Source: Syntrophobacterales bacterium (GTDB lineage Bacteria > Desulfobacterota > Syntrophorhabdia > Syntrophorhabdales > WCHB1-27). From it: DNA of 11,890 nucleotides. Under the pieces are notes generated by a model, which worked only from the letters and a program-made list of their open reading frames with translations, did not search any database and was not told the origin of the DNA. The stretch covers positions 1-11,890 of the forward strand of contig JADGQN010000107.1 of NCBI GenBank assembly GCA_017881765.1. Reading direction: 5' to 3'. Positions 1-5,871 of the stretch are shown here, piece after piece (position 1 is the stretch's first letter; the number at the start of each line of letters is the position of its first letter). Position numbers and translations under genes: made by a program.

Positions 1-566
1 ATCGCTGTAAACTTTCCCATCATTTCTTTGTAGGCGTGCGTCGTGCCCACCTGGTCCATGCTCTTCGAGATGGGAGGCTTGAATGCGGTGTAGAGTTTAT
101 CCGAAGTTTTTGCCTTGAAGTACTCTGTTGCAGCGGTATCGCTGCCCTGCCAGATCTTTTTCGCGTCCTCGAAGGTCATCTGCTTTATGGCCTCAATAAA
201 GTAGTTCTTTGCCTGGGGAGCGGCCTTCTCCGCGGCGCGATTCATACTGAGCACAAACTCATCCACCTGGCTCTGGTAACCAAATTTTCCCGCAAGGTCC
301 GCCACCTTCTGGATCTGTTCAGGCATGAGTATCTTGATCATCTGGTTGGCAAAGTACCCGTCCAGCTTGGAAACGGATGTCACCGCTTTCCCTGTGCCTA
401 CGGTGAGGGATTCCTTGAGGCCGGAGACTATCGTGTCATTGTCCAGCCCACCTGAAGCCGTCGGAAGCTTTAGCCCTTTCATAAGATCGCTGAGAGGGTC
501 TGCCGCCTGGCCCACCGCCACATAAACAAACATCACAACAACCAATGATAGCAGAATCTTCTTCAC
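1..566 (-). CDS. DUF4197 family secreted protein (3' end beyond the window edge)
   Basis: This is a minus-strand gene with a GTG start at 566; 188 codons lie inside the window before the edge cuts it. An AAGGAG-type ribosome site at 573-580 sits 6 bases before the GTG, which fixes the start. Residues 1 to about 21 (MKKILLSLVVVMFVYVAVGQ and the next Ala) form a lysine-led hydrophobic signal peptide, so export to the periplasm or cell surface is expected. The mature part carries the DUF4197 pattern: GLKESLTVGT, then KLDGYFANQMIKILMPE, DEFVLSMNRAAEKAAPQAK, AIKQMTFEDAKKIW, DTAATEYFK, and KTSDKLYTAF. The biochemical role of DUF4197 is not known. The family is usually a little over 200 residues, so only a short C-terminal piece should be missing. 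It has its own promoter and is divergent from the dodecin gene. Confidence 0.9.
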   Translation of the reverse strand, partial: MKKILLSLVVVMFVYVAVGQAADPLSDLMKGLKLPTASGGLDNDTIVSGLKESLTVGTGKAVTSVSKLDGYFANQMIKILMPEQIQKVADLAGKFGYQSQVDEFVLSMNRAAEKAAPQAKNYFIEAIKQMTFEDAKKIWQGSDTAATEYFKAKTSDKLYTAFKPPISKSMDQVGTTHAYKEMMGKFTA

Positions 567-612
567 TGTTTGCTCCTTCCGCACCATTTCTCGTGATTAA
601 CCATCTGGCTCA

Positions 613-641
613 AATGTAAGCCGGAGCTTCTATGAAGTCAA
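613..641 (-). promoter_or_regulatory. Sigma70-type promoter of the DUF4197 gene
   Basis: On the minus strand TTGACT (641-636) is followed after 17 bases by TACATT (618-613). Transcription should start near 606, leaving a leader of about 40 bases that carries the ribosome site at 573-580. Read by eye only. Confidence 0.6.
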
Positions 642-696
642 GCGATGACCGCGCATGTGCAATATCTTACAAACTGTGGCAGTCTCCATTTAGTGA

Positions 697-724
697 TTGA
701 CATATCTTTCTTCCATGCTAATAT
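697..724 (+). promoter_or_regulatory. Sigma70-type promoter of the dodecin-like gene
   Basis: TTGACA (697-702), a perfect -35, is followed after 16 bases by TAATAT (719-724). Transcription should start near 731. The leader contains a small hairpin, GGCTC (739-743) with GAGCC (750-754), and then a strong ribosome site AAAGGGAGG (767-775) 5 bases before the ATG at 781. Confidence 0.7.
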
Positions 725-780
725 TGGTTCAATGGGCTGGCTCGTCTTGGAGCCCCACATCATTCTAAAGGGAGGTCGTT

Positions 781-993
781 ATGGACGGAAGCGTGTATAA
801 GATCATCGAGATCGTTGGCACGAGTAAGAATTCATGGGAAGAGGCGACCAAGAATGCGATCGAAACCGCTTCCAAGTCGCTGGAAGACCTTCGGGTTGCC
901 GAAGTGGTAAAAATGGATGTGGCCGTTGAGAACGGCAAGGTCAGCGCTTTCAGGATAAGGCTCAACCTTTCCTTTAAATATCACGGCGAATAG
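781..993 (+). CDS. Dodecin-like small protein
   Basis: A complete 70-residue protein preceded by a strong ribosome site (767-775). The sequence VYKIIEIVGTSKNSWEEATKNAI, then AIETASKSLEDL, then the strands EVVKMDVAVENGKV and FRIRLNLSF, gives the dodecin order beta-alpha-beta-beta, and length and motifs fit the family. Dodecins are cytoplasmic dodecamers that store or buffer flavins. Two usual flavin-contact residues appear replaced: the Trp of the common LDWFEV motif is Val39 here (LRVAEV), and the Gln after the aromatic residue in the last strand is Arg58 (FRIRL). The fold is therefore clear, but riboflavin or FMN binding is doubtful. The gene stands alone under its own promoter, divergent from the DUF4197 gene. 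Confidence 0.9.
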   Translation: MDGSVYKIIEIVGTSKNSWEEATKNAIETASKSLEDLRVAEVVKMDVAVENGKVSAFRIRLNLSFKYHGE

Positions 994-1027
994 TAATAGA
1001 TTCCCATCTATCTAGCGAGCACGGCGA

Positions 1028-1055
1028 CCGGGGTACCCGCTTGCGGGTGCCCCGG
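1028..1055. repeat. GC-rich 13-bp hairpin
   Basis: The arm at 1028-1040 (CCGGGGTACCCGC) pairs with 1043-1055 (GCGGGTGCCCCGG) with a single T-G wobble. The tip reads G-CTTG-C, a stable tetraloop type in RNA. No T-run follows, so it is not a standard terminator, although it lies 35 bases after the dodecin stop. Its decamer GGGGTACCCG occurs again in the element at 7416-7621 (7573-7582). Confidence 0.6.
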
Positions 1056-1091
1056 TAATAGATCGGTTTCCCTGGCAGGGGTCGAGGGATA

Positions 1092-1216
1092 ATACCAATT
1101 TGCATTCAAGATGGAGACCGAGGCGGCAGCGAGGAGCCGACGTAGGCGTACTAGATGTACGTCGAGGAGAGCGACGCAGCGACAACGAAGGTATACGCTT
1201 GAAGGCAAATTGGTAT
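1092..1216. repeat. 125-bp palindrome-ended element, copy 1
   Basis: The left arm (1092-1110, ATACCAATTTGCATTCAAG) and the right arm (1198-1216) pair at 18 of 19 positions. The interior is nearly identical to copy 2 at 5872-5996 and both are exactly 125 bp. It contains a small inner hairpin, CGTAC/GTACG, around 1147-1162. It lies between the 3' ends of the convergent dodecin and tRNA-binding genes. AAGATGTC just outside the right arm resembles CAGATGTC at copy 2. No transposase is visible, so a MITE-like or REP-like non-autonomous element is the best description. Confidence 0.85.
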
Positions 1217-1262
1217 AAGATGTCCCGCGACCCCACCTATTTTCCCGTCTGTAAACAGGCAA

Positions 1263-1592
1263 TCAGGAAATAGAGCTCCCGTTCGGAATCTCTTTGTCGG
1301 TGGTGAGAAGGACAACCGATTTCTTTTCGGGATCGGAAGCGGCGAGCAGCATGCCGTGCGAAGTGAGTCCCCTGATCGTCCTTGGTTCAAGGTTCGCAAC
1401 AACGGCAATCTTCTTGCCGATCAGTTCTTCCTTGGTATAGTGGGCTTTGATACCGGCGACGATCTGCCTCTCTTCACCTATGTCGATAGTCAATTTGTAA
1501 AGCCTGTCCGCTCCTGGTACGTCCTCACAGGCCTTGATTTCCGCGACGCGTAAATCGACCTGCTTAAACAGGTCAAATGATATATTTTCCAT
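1263..1592 (-). CDS. Free-standing tRNA-binding (OB-fold) domain, MetRS C-terminal/beta type
   Basis: A complete 109-residue protein. ATG at 1592 is preferred over the adjacent GTG at 1595 because the ribosome site AGAAGGAG (1606-1599) lies 6 bases before the ATG and only 3 before the GTG. Almost the whole protein is one EMAP-II-like OB fold: FDLFKQVDLRVAEIKACEDV, then GADRLYKLTIDIG, QIVAGIKAHY, IGKKIAVVANLEPR, then SHGMLLAAS. This matches the C-terminal dimerisation and tRNA-binding domain of methionyl-tRNA synthetase, which in many bacteria is a separate subunit. The chaperone-like CsaA shares the fold but fits less well. It probably binds tRNA and may dimerise or assist MetRS; no synthetase gene is in the window. 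It is divergent from the M48 protease gene with overlapping promoters. Confidence 0.85.
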   Translation of the reverse strand: MENISFDLFKQVDLRVAEIKACEDVPGADRLYKLTIDIGEERQIVAGIKAHYTKEELIGKKIAVVANLEPRTIRGLTSHGMLLAASDPEKKSVVLLTTDKEIPNGSSIS

Positions 1593-1627
1593 CACGTGCT
1601 CCTTCTTTGATCCAGGGTGAACGTCCG

Positions 1628-1656
1628 TTGCTTACCGCTTCCGAATGCTCTATTAT
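1628..1656 (+). promoter_or_regulatory. Promoter of the M48 protease gene
   Basis: TTGCTT (1628-1633), 17 bases, then TATTAT (1651-1656). The start point should be near 1663, 37 bases before the ATG at 1700. This supports the short start and argues against an upstream extension of the protease. Its -10 box shares five bases with the minus-strand -10 box. Confidence 0.5.
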
Positions 1657-1681
1657 ACCAGATGAGGCCAAACCAGGCCAA
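1652..1681 (-). promoter_or_regulatory. Promoter of the tRNA-binding protein gene
   Basis: On the minus strand TTGGCC (1681-1676), 18 bases, then a perfect TATAAT (1657-1652). The start point should be near 1645, giving a leader of about 50 bases. It overlaps the divergent promoter at 1628-1656. Confidence 0.5.
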
Positions 1682-1699
1682 CCATTGTTACCCGACACC

Positions 1700-2998
1700 A
1701 TGTACATGTGGCTCATCCTTTCCGCTTACGTGCTCATTCAACTTTTCAAATATCTGCTTGACTGGTTGAATGTCAGGTACATGGAGGAACGCGGCGGCAC
1801 GCTGCCGCCCGAGTTCGAAGGTGCGGTTGACGCTAGCCTGCTCAAGAAGAGCCAAAGCTACCTGATAGACCAAACAAAGCTCAGCGCGGTGGAATCAGCC
1901 TTCATGAGTCTGGTCATCCTCATATTCTTCTTCGGAGGTCCACTCGACAGGTATAGCTCATGGATCGCCGGTCTCAATCTCTCTTTCCCGATAGCCGGCT
2001 GGATATTCTTTATTTTGCTCTACTTTGCGGGACAGGCCCTGGCCATTCCTTTCAATCTCTTCCATGTATTCAAGCTGGAAAGGCGGTACGGCTTCACGAC
2101 GACGACCGCCCGGCTATGGATACTCGACCTTGTCAAGGACGTCGTAATCTCCACCGTGATTCTCTCTTTCCTCACCTGTGCCGGGCTCTGGCTCATCAGC
2201 CGCACCCCGGGTTACTGGTGGCTCTGGTCCTGGGCTCTGATGTTTTCTTTCAGCATCTTCATCACGTATATATCACCCTATGTGATCGAGCCCCTCTTCA
2301 ATGAATTCACACCGCTGGAAGACGAGACCTTAAAACAGAGTATACTTGACCTCGCCGGCAAGGCTGGTATCAGCGCCCGGAAAGTACTCAAGATGGACGC
2401 ATCGACAAGAACCCGACACTCCAACGCTTATTTCACGGGCCTTGGCAGGACCAAGCGGATTGTTCTGTTCGATACACTCCTGGAAGGCACAAGCCACGGG
2501 GAGGTCATTGCGGTCCTGGCCCACGAGATCGGCCATTGGAAGCGCCACCATGTTTTGAAAAGCCTACTCATGTTCGAGGCTGGGGCTCTCTTTGGCCTTT
2601 ATCTGCTCTTCCGGGTGACCGAAACCGGTTTCTTGACGTCTCTATTCCAGATCGGAGCTGATACCTTCTTTTCCCGCGTGACCGTGGCGGCATTCGTGGG
2701 CAGCATGCTGATCTTTCTGTTACACCCCGTGATCATGGCCCTTACGCGACGCATGGAAAGGGAGGCAGACCGACTCTCGCTTACGCTCACGCAGAGCGCC
2801 AATGACCTCGTCAGCGCCCTCGTTAAACTCTCAAAAGATAATCTCTCAAATCCTTATCCTCATCCCCTTTACGTAGCCTTTCATTACTCCCACCCTCCCG
2901 TCATCGAGAGGATCCGCGCGCTCAGAGAAGCAGAAAGAACAGGGTCAAGGGTCCTTACAGGATGCTCCGCTATCATGGGGCAAGGGTCGCGAAAATGA
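1700..2998 (+). CDS. M48 family membrane zinc metalloprotease (Ste24/CAAX-protease-like)
   Basis: A 432-residue protein from ATG 1700. The frame is open back to 1577, but that stretch overlaps the promoters and the neighbouring gene, so the start opening with MYMWLILSAYVL is preferred; no clear ribosome site is seen. Several hydrophobic segments place it in the inner membrane, with an M48 N-terminal domain first and the catalytic domain after. The zinc site is visible: AVLAHEIGHWKRHH gives H275, E276 and H279, and MEREAD matches the family's ExxAD motif, giving E353 as the third ligand. The C-terminal block NPYPHPLYVAFHYSHPPVIE is typical of the Ste24 branch, as is the length. Such enzymes cleave membrane or hydrophobic proteins; bacterial substrates are mostly unknown. 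The last 20 or so residues look unconserved. It is followed by an inverted repeat. Confidence 0.92.
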   Translation: MYMWLILSAYVLIQLFKYLLDWLNVRYMEERGGTLPPEFEGAVDASLLKKSQSYLIDQTKLSAVESAFMSLVILIFFFGGPLDRYSSWIAGLNLSFPIAGWIFFILLYFAGQALAIPFNLFHVFKLERRYGFTTTTARLWILDLVKDVVISTVILSFLTCAGLWLISRTPGYWWLWSWALMFSFSIFITYISPYVIEPLFNEFTPLEDETLKQSILDLAGKAGISARKVLKMDASTRTRHSNAYFTGLGRTKRIVLFDTLLEGTSHGEVIAVLAHEIGHWKRHHVLKSLLMFEAGALFGLYLLFRVTETGFLTSLFQIGADTFFSRVTVAAFVGSMLIFLLHPVIMALTRRMEREADRLSLTLTQSANDLVSALVKLSKDNLSNPYPHPLYVAFHYSHPPVIERIRALREAERTGSRVLTGCSAIMGQGSRK

Positions 2999-3057
2999 AA
3001 CCTCTAAGCCACGAATTTTCATCCTAGAGGGTGCCCTTCGTTGACCCCTTTTTCGCG
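2988..3057 (+). terminator. Nested inverted repeats at the 3' end of the M48 gene (possible terminator)
   Basis: CGCGAAAA (2988-2995, overlapping the stop region) pairs with TTTTCGCG (3050-3057). Inside, CCTCTA (3001-3006) pairs with TAGAGG (3025-3030). A run of five T lies at 3049-3053. The shape is loose for an intrinsic terminator, but no other candidate follows the gene. Confidence 0.35.
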
Positions 3058-3136
3058 TCTTCAGAGAGTGAATCAGGATACCTGGTCAAAGAGCCACAAC
3101 AAGGATGGGGCTCGCGTTTGGGCAGTTGGTGCTGTC

Positions 3137-3170
3137 TGACCGTGACCCATGACCCATGCCCCGTGACCCT
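3137..3170. repeat. Heptamer tandem repeat (TGACCCA type)
   Basis: Units run TGACCG (six bases), TGACCCA, TGACCCA, TGCCCCG, TGACCCT. The 7-base period is kept over four units with unit-specific changes. It lies in the spacer before the HtrA-like gene. Confidence 0.7.
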
Positions 3171-3181
3171 ATCTACTACCC

Positions 3182-3210
3182 TTGCACTTTGTATACAGAA
3201 TGCTTATGTT
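3182..3210 (+). promoter_or_regulatory. Possible promoter of the HtrA-like gene, placed for leaderless mRNA
   Basis: TTGCAC (3182-3187), 17 bases, then TATGTT (3205-3210). The -10 box ends 5 bases before the ATG at 3216, so the predicted start point falls on the start codon. No ribosome site is seen before the ATG. The boxes match the consensus only moderately. Confidence 0.4.
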
Positions 3211-3215
3211 TTAGT

Positions 3216-4256
3216 ATGAATAAAAAGATGCGACTCGTCTCAGGCGGCCCTGCAATCTCTTCGGAAGCCCGCGAGCGGAGGGTGCCCGATACCAGGAATG
3301 AAGACCTCCTCGATGCTTACTCCCAGGCGGTTACAGGCGCTGTAGAGAAAGTAGCCCCTTCCGTGATCAAGATCGATGTCAGGCAGCGCATTTTCAGCCA
3401 GGCCAAGCGTCGTGGCATGCCGGATGAGCTTGAGGGAAGCGGCTCGGGTTTCATTTTTACTCCCGATGGTTTTATTCTCACCAACAGCCATGTTGTGCAC
3501 CATGCTGCGGAGATGGGCGTCACCCTTTCGGACGGGCGTGGGTATTCCGGCTATATGGTCGGAGATGACCCGGATACAGACTTGGCTGTGATCCGGATCG
3601 ATGCCCCGAATCTTGCGCCGGCCGCTTTGGGTGATTCCTCACCCCTTCGGGTCGGGCAGTTGGTCATTGCCTTAGGAAATCCTTACGGGTTTTACTCTAC
3701 AGTCACCGCCGGCGTCATCAGCGCGTTGGGGCGTTCCCTCAGATCACAATCCGGCAGGCTGATAGATGACGTTGTCCAGACTGATGCTGCGCTCAATCCC
3801 GGAAGTTCCGGAGGTCCGCTCGTTACTTCCCGTGGTGAGGTAATCGGGGTGAACACCGCGGTTATCCTGCCAGCCCAGGGGATCTGTTTTGCCATCGCTA
3901 TCAACACTGCAAAGTTTGTCGTGGCCGGGCTCATCAGGGAGGGCAGAATCAGGAGAAGCTACATCGGCGTTGCGGGGCAAACGGTGCCACTCCATCGCCG
4001 AATCGTTCGTTTCTACCGGCTTTCATTCGAAAGCGGGGTGCTCGTTGAGTCGGTCGAGAACGGGAGCCCTGCTCAGGATGCGGGCCTACTTAAGGGAGAT
4101 ATGGTTGTTGGTTTTGACGGAAAGCCGATAGGCGCCATCGACGATTTACACCGCGTGCTCACGCAGGAGAAGGTAAACACGAGCGTGCCGGTGACACTTC
4201 TCCGGGGCACAGAGAAGCTCAACCTCGAAATTGTTCCGGCCGAGAGGCCGGGGTAA
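3216..4256 (+). CDS. HtrA/DegP-like S1C serine protease with one PDZ domain, no signal peptide
   Basis: A 346-residue protein from ATG 3216 (MNKKMRLVSGG). The frame opens earlier, at 3156, but that part crosses the putative promoter and reads like non-coding sequence. Residues about 28-230 are a trypsin-like domain with the full triad: His92 in ILTNSHVVHH, Asp122 in DPDTDLAVIRI, Ser198 in NPGSSGGPL. Residues about 248-340 are a PDZ domain (SYIGVAG, GVLVESVENGSPAQDAGL, KGDMVVGFDGKPI). No N-terminal signal or membrane segment is visible, so unlike DegP it is predicted to act in the cytoplasm; signal-less S1C proteases with the DLLDAYSQAV-type N-terminus are a known branch. The likely role is quality control of misfolded protein. 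A CCGGCC-GAGA-GGCCGG hairpin (4236-4251) overlaps the last codons, without a T-run. Confidence 0.92.
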   Translation: MNKKMRLVSGGPAISSEARERRVPDTRNEDLLDAYSQAVTGAVEKVAPSVIKIDVRQRIFSQAKRRGMPDELEGSGSGFIFTPDGFILTNSHVVHHAAEMGVTLSDGRGYSGYMVGDDPDTDLAVIRIDAPNLAPAALGDSSPLRVGQLVIALGNPYGFYSTVTAGVISALGRSLRSQSGRLIDDVVQTDAALNPGSSGGPLVTSRGEVIGVNTAVILPAQGICFAIAINTAKFVVAGLIREGRIRRSYIGVAGQTVPLHRRIVRFYRLSFESGVLVESVENGSPAQDAGLLKGDMVVGFDGKPIGAIDDLHRVLTQEKVNTSVPVTLLRGTEKLNLEIVPAERPG

Positions 4257-4267
4257 GGCCGTTACGC

Positions 4268-4356
4268 GTTCCAAGTTACATGTTACAAGTTAAATACCAT
4301 CGGGGGCACCCTTTGTGAGGCCTTTTTTCTGTAACTTGTAACTTGCAACTTGTAAC
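4268..4356. repeat. Convergent heptamer arrays forming a 25-bp inverted repeat
   Basis: The left array (4268-4292) ends in CAAGTTA, CATGTTA, CAAGTTA. The right array (4332-4356) reads TAACTTG, TAACTTG, CAACTTG, TAAC. The arms are reverse complements at 22 of 25 positions. The loop holds GGGGGCACCC and a T6 run at 4323-4328, so the structure may help end transcription of the HtrA-like gene. The right array also supplies the -35 box of the next gene. Confidence 0.75.
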
Positions 4357-4370
4357 GATTCTGTTAAACT
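4343..4370 (+). promoter_or_regulatory. Possible promoter of the DUF72 gene, placed for leaderless mRNA
   Basis: TTGCAA (4343-4348, inside the heptamer array), 16 bases, then TAAACT (4365-4370). Only 6 bases separate the -10 box from the ATG at 4377, and there is no ribosome site. Confidence 0.4.
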
Positions 4371-4376
4371 GCTCTC

Positions 4377-5267
4377 ATGATCCGCATCGGCACCTGCTCA
4401 TGGACTGAGAAAACCCTTATTCAGAGCGGTCAATTTTACCCACCCAACGCAAAGACCGCGGAGGCACGTCTACGTTTCTATGCTACCCACTTCGACACCG
4501 TGGAGGTTGACTCTACCTATTACGCAATACCAGATGCAAGAACCGCGTGGCTGTGGGACATCCGTACGCAGGAGAATTTCACGTTCCACATCAAGGCTTA
4601 CGGGGCCCTGACGGGCCACGGAGTTGATCTCAGGAGTCTGCCAAAAGATGTGCAGGGTGTCGTGTCACGCTCGGATGATGATGGCAAGTATGTCTATATC
4701 AAAGAAGCTTCGATTCTCCGGATGCTCGCGCAGCGTCTGATTGACGCACTCGCGCCCCTCAAACGGTCCGGCAAGCTGGGCTTCCTGCTCTTTCAGTTTC
4801 CTCCCTGGTTCACCTGCAGACCTTCTAACTTCGATTACATACTTTCCTGCAAGGAGATGATGGACGGGTTGCCCATCGCCGCGGAATTCAGGCATGGCAG
4901 CTGGCTCACCGCCGATAAAGCTCCAACCACCTTTGAGTTTCTGCGGGCTCATGGCATAACATATGTCGCAGCGGATGAGCCCCAATACGGTAACGTGTCG
5001 ACAATACCCTTTGTCCCTCAGGCAACGAGTGACACCGCTTACTTCAGGCTCCACGGCCGAAACAGAGAGAACTGGCTCAAGAAGGGCATCGAAACCTCGC
5101 TGCGGTATGCGTACTCATATTCCGACGAGGAGCTTTCCGGCTTTGTTCCTAACCTGGATCGTGCGGAAAAGAAGACGCGGGTCACCTACGCGATGTTCAA
5201 CAACTGCTATCGCAATTATGCTGTTGCGAACGCAATGAGACTCCGCGAGCTGCTGAAAAAAGAATAG
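4377..5267 (+). CDS. DUF72 (YecE-like) family protein
   Basis: A complete 296-residue protein, normal for the family. It starts at once with the DUF72 signature MIRIGTCSW, then EVDSTYYAIP (about 43-52), FTFHIKAYGALTGH, GKLGFLLFQFPPWF, IAAEFRHGSW, and finally FNNCYRNYAVANA (274-286, where the family has FNNHxxxYAxxNA). The family adopts a TIM-barrel-like fold and its function is unknown; conserved Glu, Asp and His/Asn residues face a putative active site. Cys277 replaces the more usual His of the FNNH motif, a mild oddity. No signal peptide, so cytoplasmic. It appears to be a single gene after the HtrA-like gene, convergent with the small membrane protein at 5296-5463. Confidence 0.9.
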   Translation: MIRIGTCSWTEKTLIQSGQFYPPNAKTAEARLRFYATHFDTVEVDSTYYAIPDARTAWLWDIRTQENFTFHIKAYGALTGHGVDLRSLPKDVQGVVSRSDDDGKYVYIKEASILRMLAQRLIDALAPLKRSGKLGFLLFQFPPWFTCRPSNFDYILSCKEMMDGLPIAAEFRHGSWLTADKAPTTFEFLRAHGITYVAADEPQYGNVSTIPFVPQATSDTAYFRLHGRNRENWLKKGIETSLRYAYSYSDEELSGFVPNLDRAEKKTRVTYAMFNNCYRNYAVANAMRLRELLKKE

Positions 5268-5295
5268 TCAGCACTACGCGAGACCCAGTAATAGA

Positions 5296-5463
5296 TTACT
5301 TTCCTGGATCGCTCGACAACCCATCCGGTATCAACGCCACGAGGGCGCTCAAAATCCAGAGGATCAGCACGGGTATGCCAATCGCAACGTAAATGATCGA
5401 TTGACGCACCATGAGGAGCGATAGGAGCATGACGGGCAAAAGCCCCAGGACTAATAGTTTCAC
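5296..5463 (-). CDS. Small two-helix membrane protein, 55 residues
   Basis: An unrecognised small gene with a GTG start at 5463. A strong ribosome site, AGAAGGAG (5477-5470), stands exactly 6 bases before the GTG, which is the main reason to call it. The protein begins MKLLVLGLLPVMLLSLLMVR, has a second hydrophobic stretch IIYVAIGIPVLILWILSALV, and ends in a short polar tail, DGLSSDPGK. Two inner-membrane helices with a very short basic turn (RQS) between them are predicted. There is no lipobox cysteine. It is convergent with the DUF72 gene, whose stop is only 28 bases away. A longer open frame across the same bases lacks a ribosome site and reads as non-coding. Function unknown. Confidence 0.7.
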   Translation of the reverse strand: MKLLVLGLLPVMLLSLLMVRQSIIYVAIGIPVLILWILSALVALIPDGLSSDPGK

Positions 5464-5477
5464 AGCGCACTCCTTCT

Positions 5478-5739
5478 CCCGGAATGAATGACACTAATTC
5501 GCCTTCACTCAGATTACCTTCTCGACTTCGCCCGTGCGACCGCTGGCACCAGCCTATGGGTGCTGGCGGGCTTCCTCCTCGCCCGGATACCCCGTCAGTG
5601 GTTGAGCGTGCTAACAAAAATGAATGCGAATTGGTCCAAGCAACTTCTCCGCCTATTATCGTCCCGAATTCTAAATTATTAACGGGTGCATGCTCAAAAA
5701 AGATGCAGAGAAATGGGCTCCTCTCCGGGATGCGGAAAA
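5478..5739. other. Non-coding spacer, left part of the 556-base gap before bioB
   Basis: No convincing gene is seen. Short frames here lack ribosome sites and recognisable motifs. Visible structure is minor: overlapping short inverted repeats around 5540-5565 (CTGGCACCAG, then GGGTGCTGG) and a GATGC-rich stretch just before the palindrome. It holds whatever promoter drives the small membrane protein; none stood out. Confidence 0.4.
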
Positions 5740-5772
5740 GAAGTCAACCAAGATATATATTTGGTTGACTTC
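5740..5772. promoter_or_regulatory. Perfect 12-bp palindrome over the bioB promoter (BirA-like operator candidate)
   Basis: GAAGTCAACCAA (5740-5751) and TTGGTTGACTTC (5761-5772) are exact reverse complements around a 9-base AT-rich centre (GATATATAT). The right arm contains the -35 box TTGACT. Each half AAGTCAACC shares 6 of 9 positions with the biotin-repressor half-site TTGTAAACC as I recall it, but the 13-base gap between halves is shorter than the usual 15-16. A repressor site is likely; BirA is the best guess because of bioB. Confidence 0.6.
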
Positions 5773-5793
5773 ACAGTCATTCCCCGCTAATCT
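5765..5793 (+). promoter_or_regulatory. Promoter upstream of bioB
   Basis: TTGACT (5765-5770), 17 bases, then TAATCT (5788-5793). The start point should be near 5800, giving a leader of about 220 bases that contains element copy 2. The -10 box is weak, but the -35 box is good and lies inside the palindrome, as expected for a repressed promoter. Confidence 0.45.
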
Positions 5794-5871
5794 TATGGAG
5801 CTATTTGTAGACTGTTCTTCGTGCTTCGTTCTTGTTCCTCCTTCACGGAGACCAAATCGGCCAGGCGGATT

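Noticed and set aside
1008..1262. Open frames across element copy 1 encoding arginine/cysteine-rich peptides
   Set aside because: The same peptide (SSVYLRCRCVALLDV) appears from element copy 2 because the DNA is repeated; there is no ribosome site and no protein-level conservation signal.
1577..1699. N-terminal extension of the M48 protease
   Set aside because: It overlaps the divergent gene start and both promoters; the added residues are unlike the family N-terminus.
3156..3215. N-terminal extension of the HtrA-like protease
   Set aside because: It crosses the heptamer array and the putative promoter and adds no signal peptide or ribosome site.
5488..5682. 64-residue plus-strand frame with a hydrophobic stretch
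   Set aside because: No ribosome site, it begins in the leader region of the minus-strand membrane protein, and there is no recognisable motif; weak chance of a real small gene.
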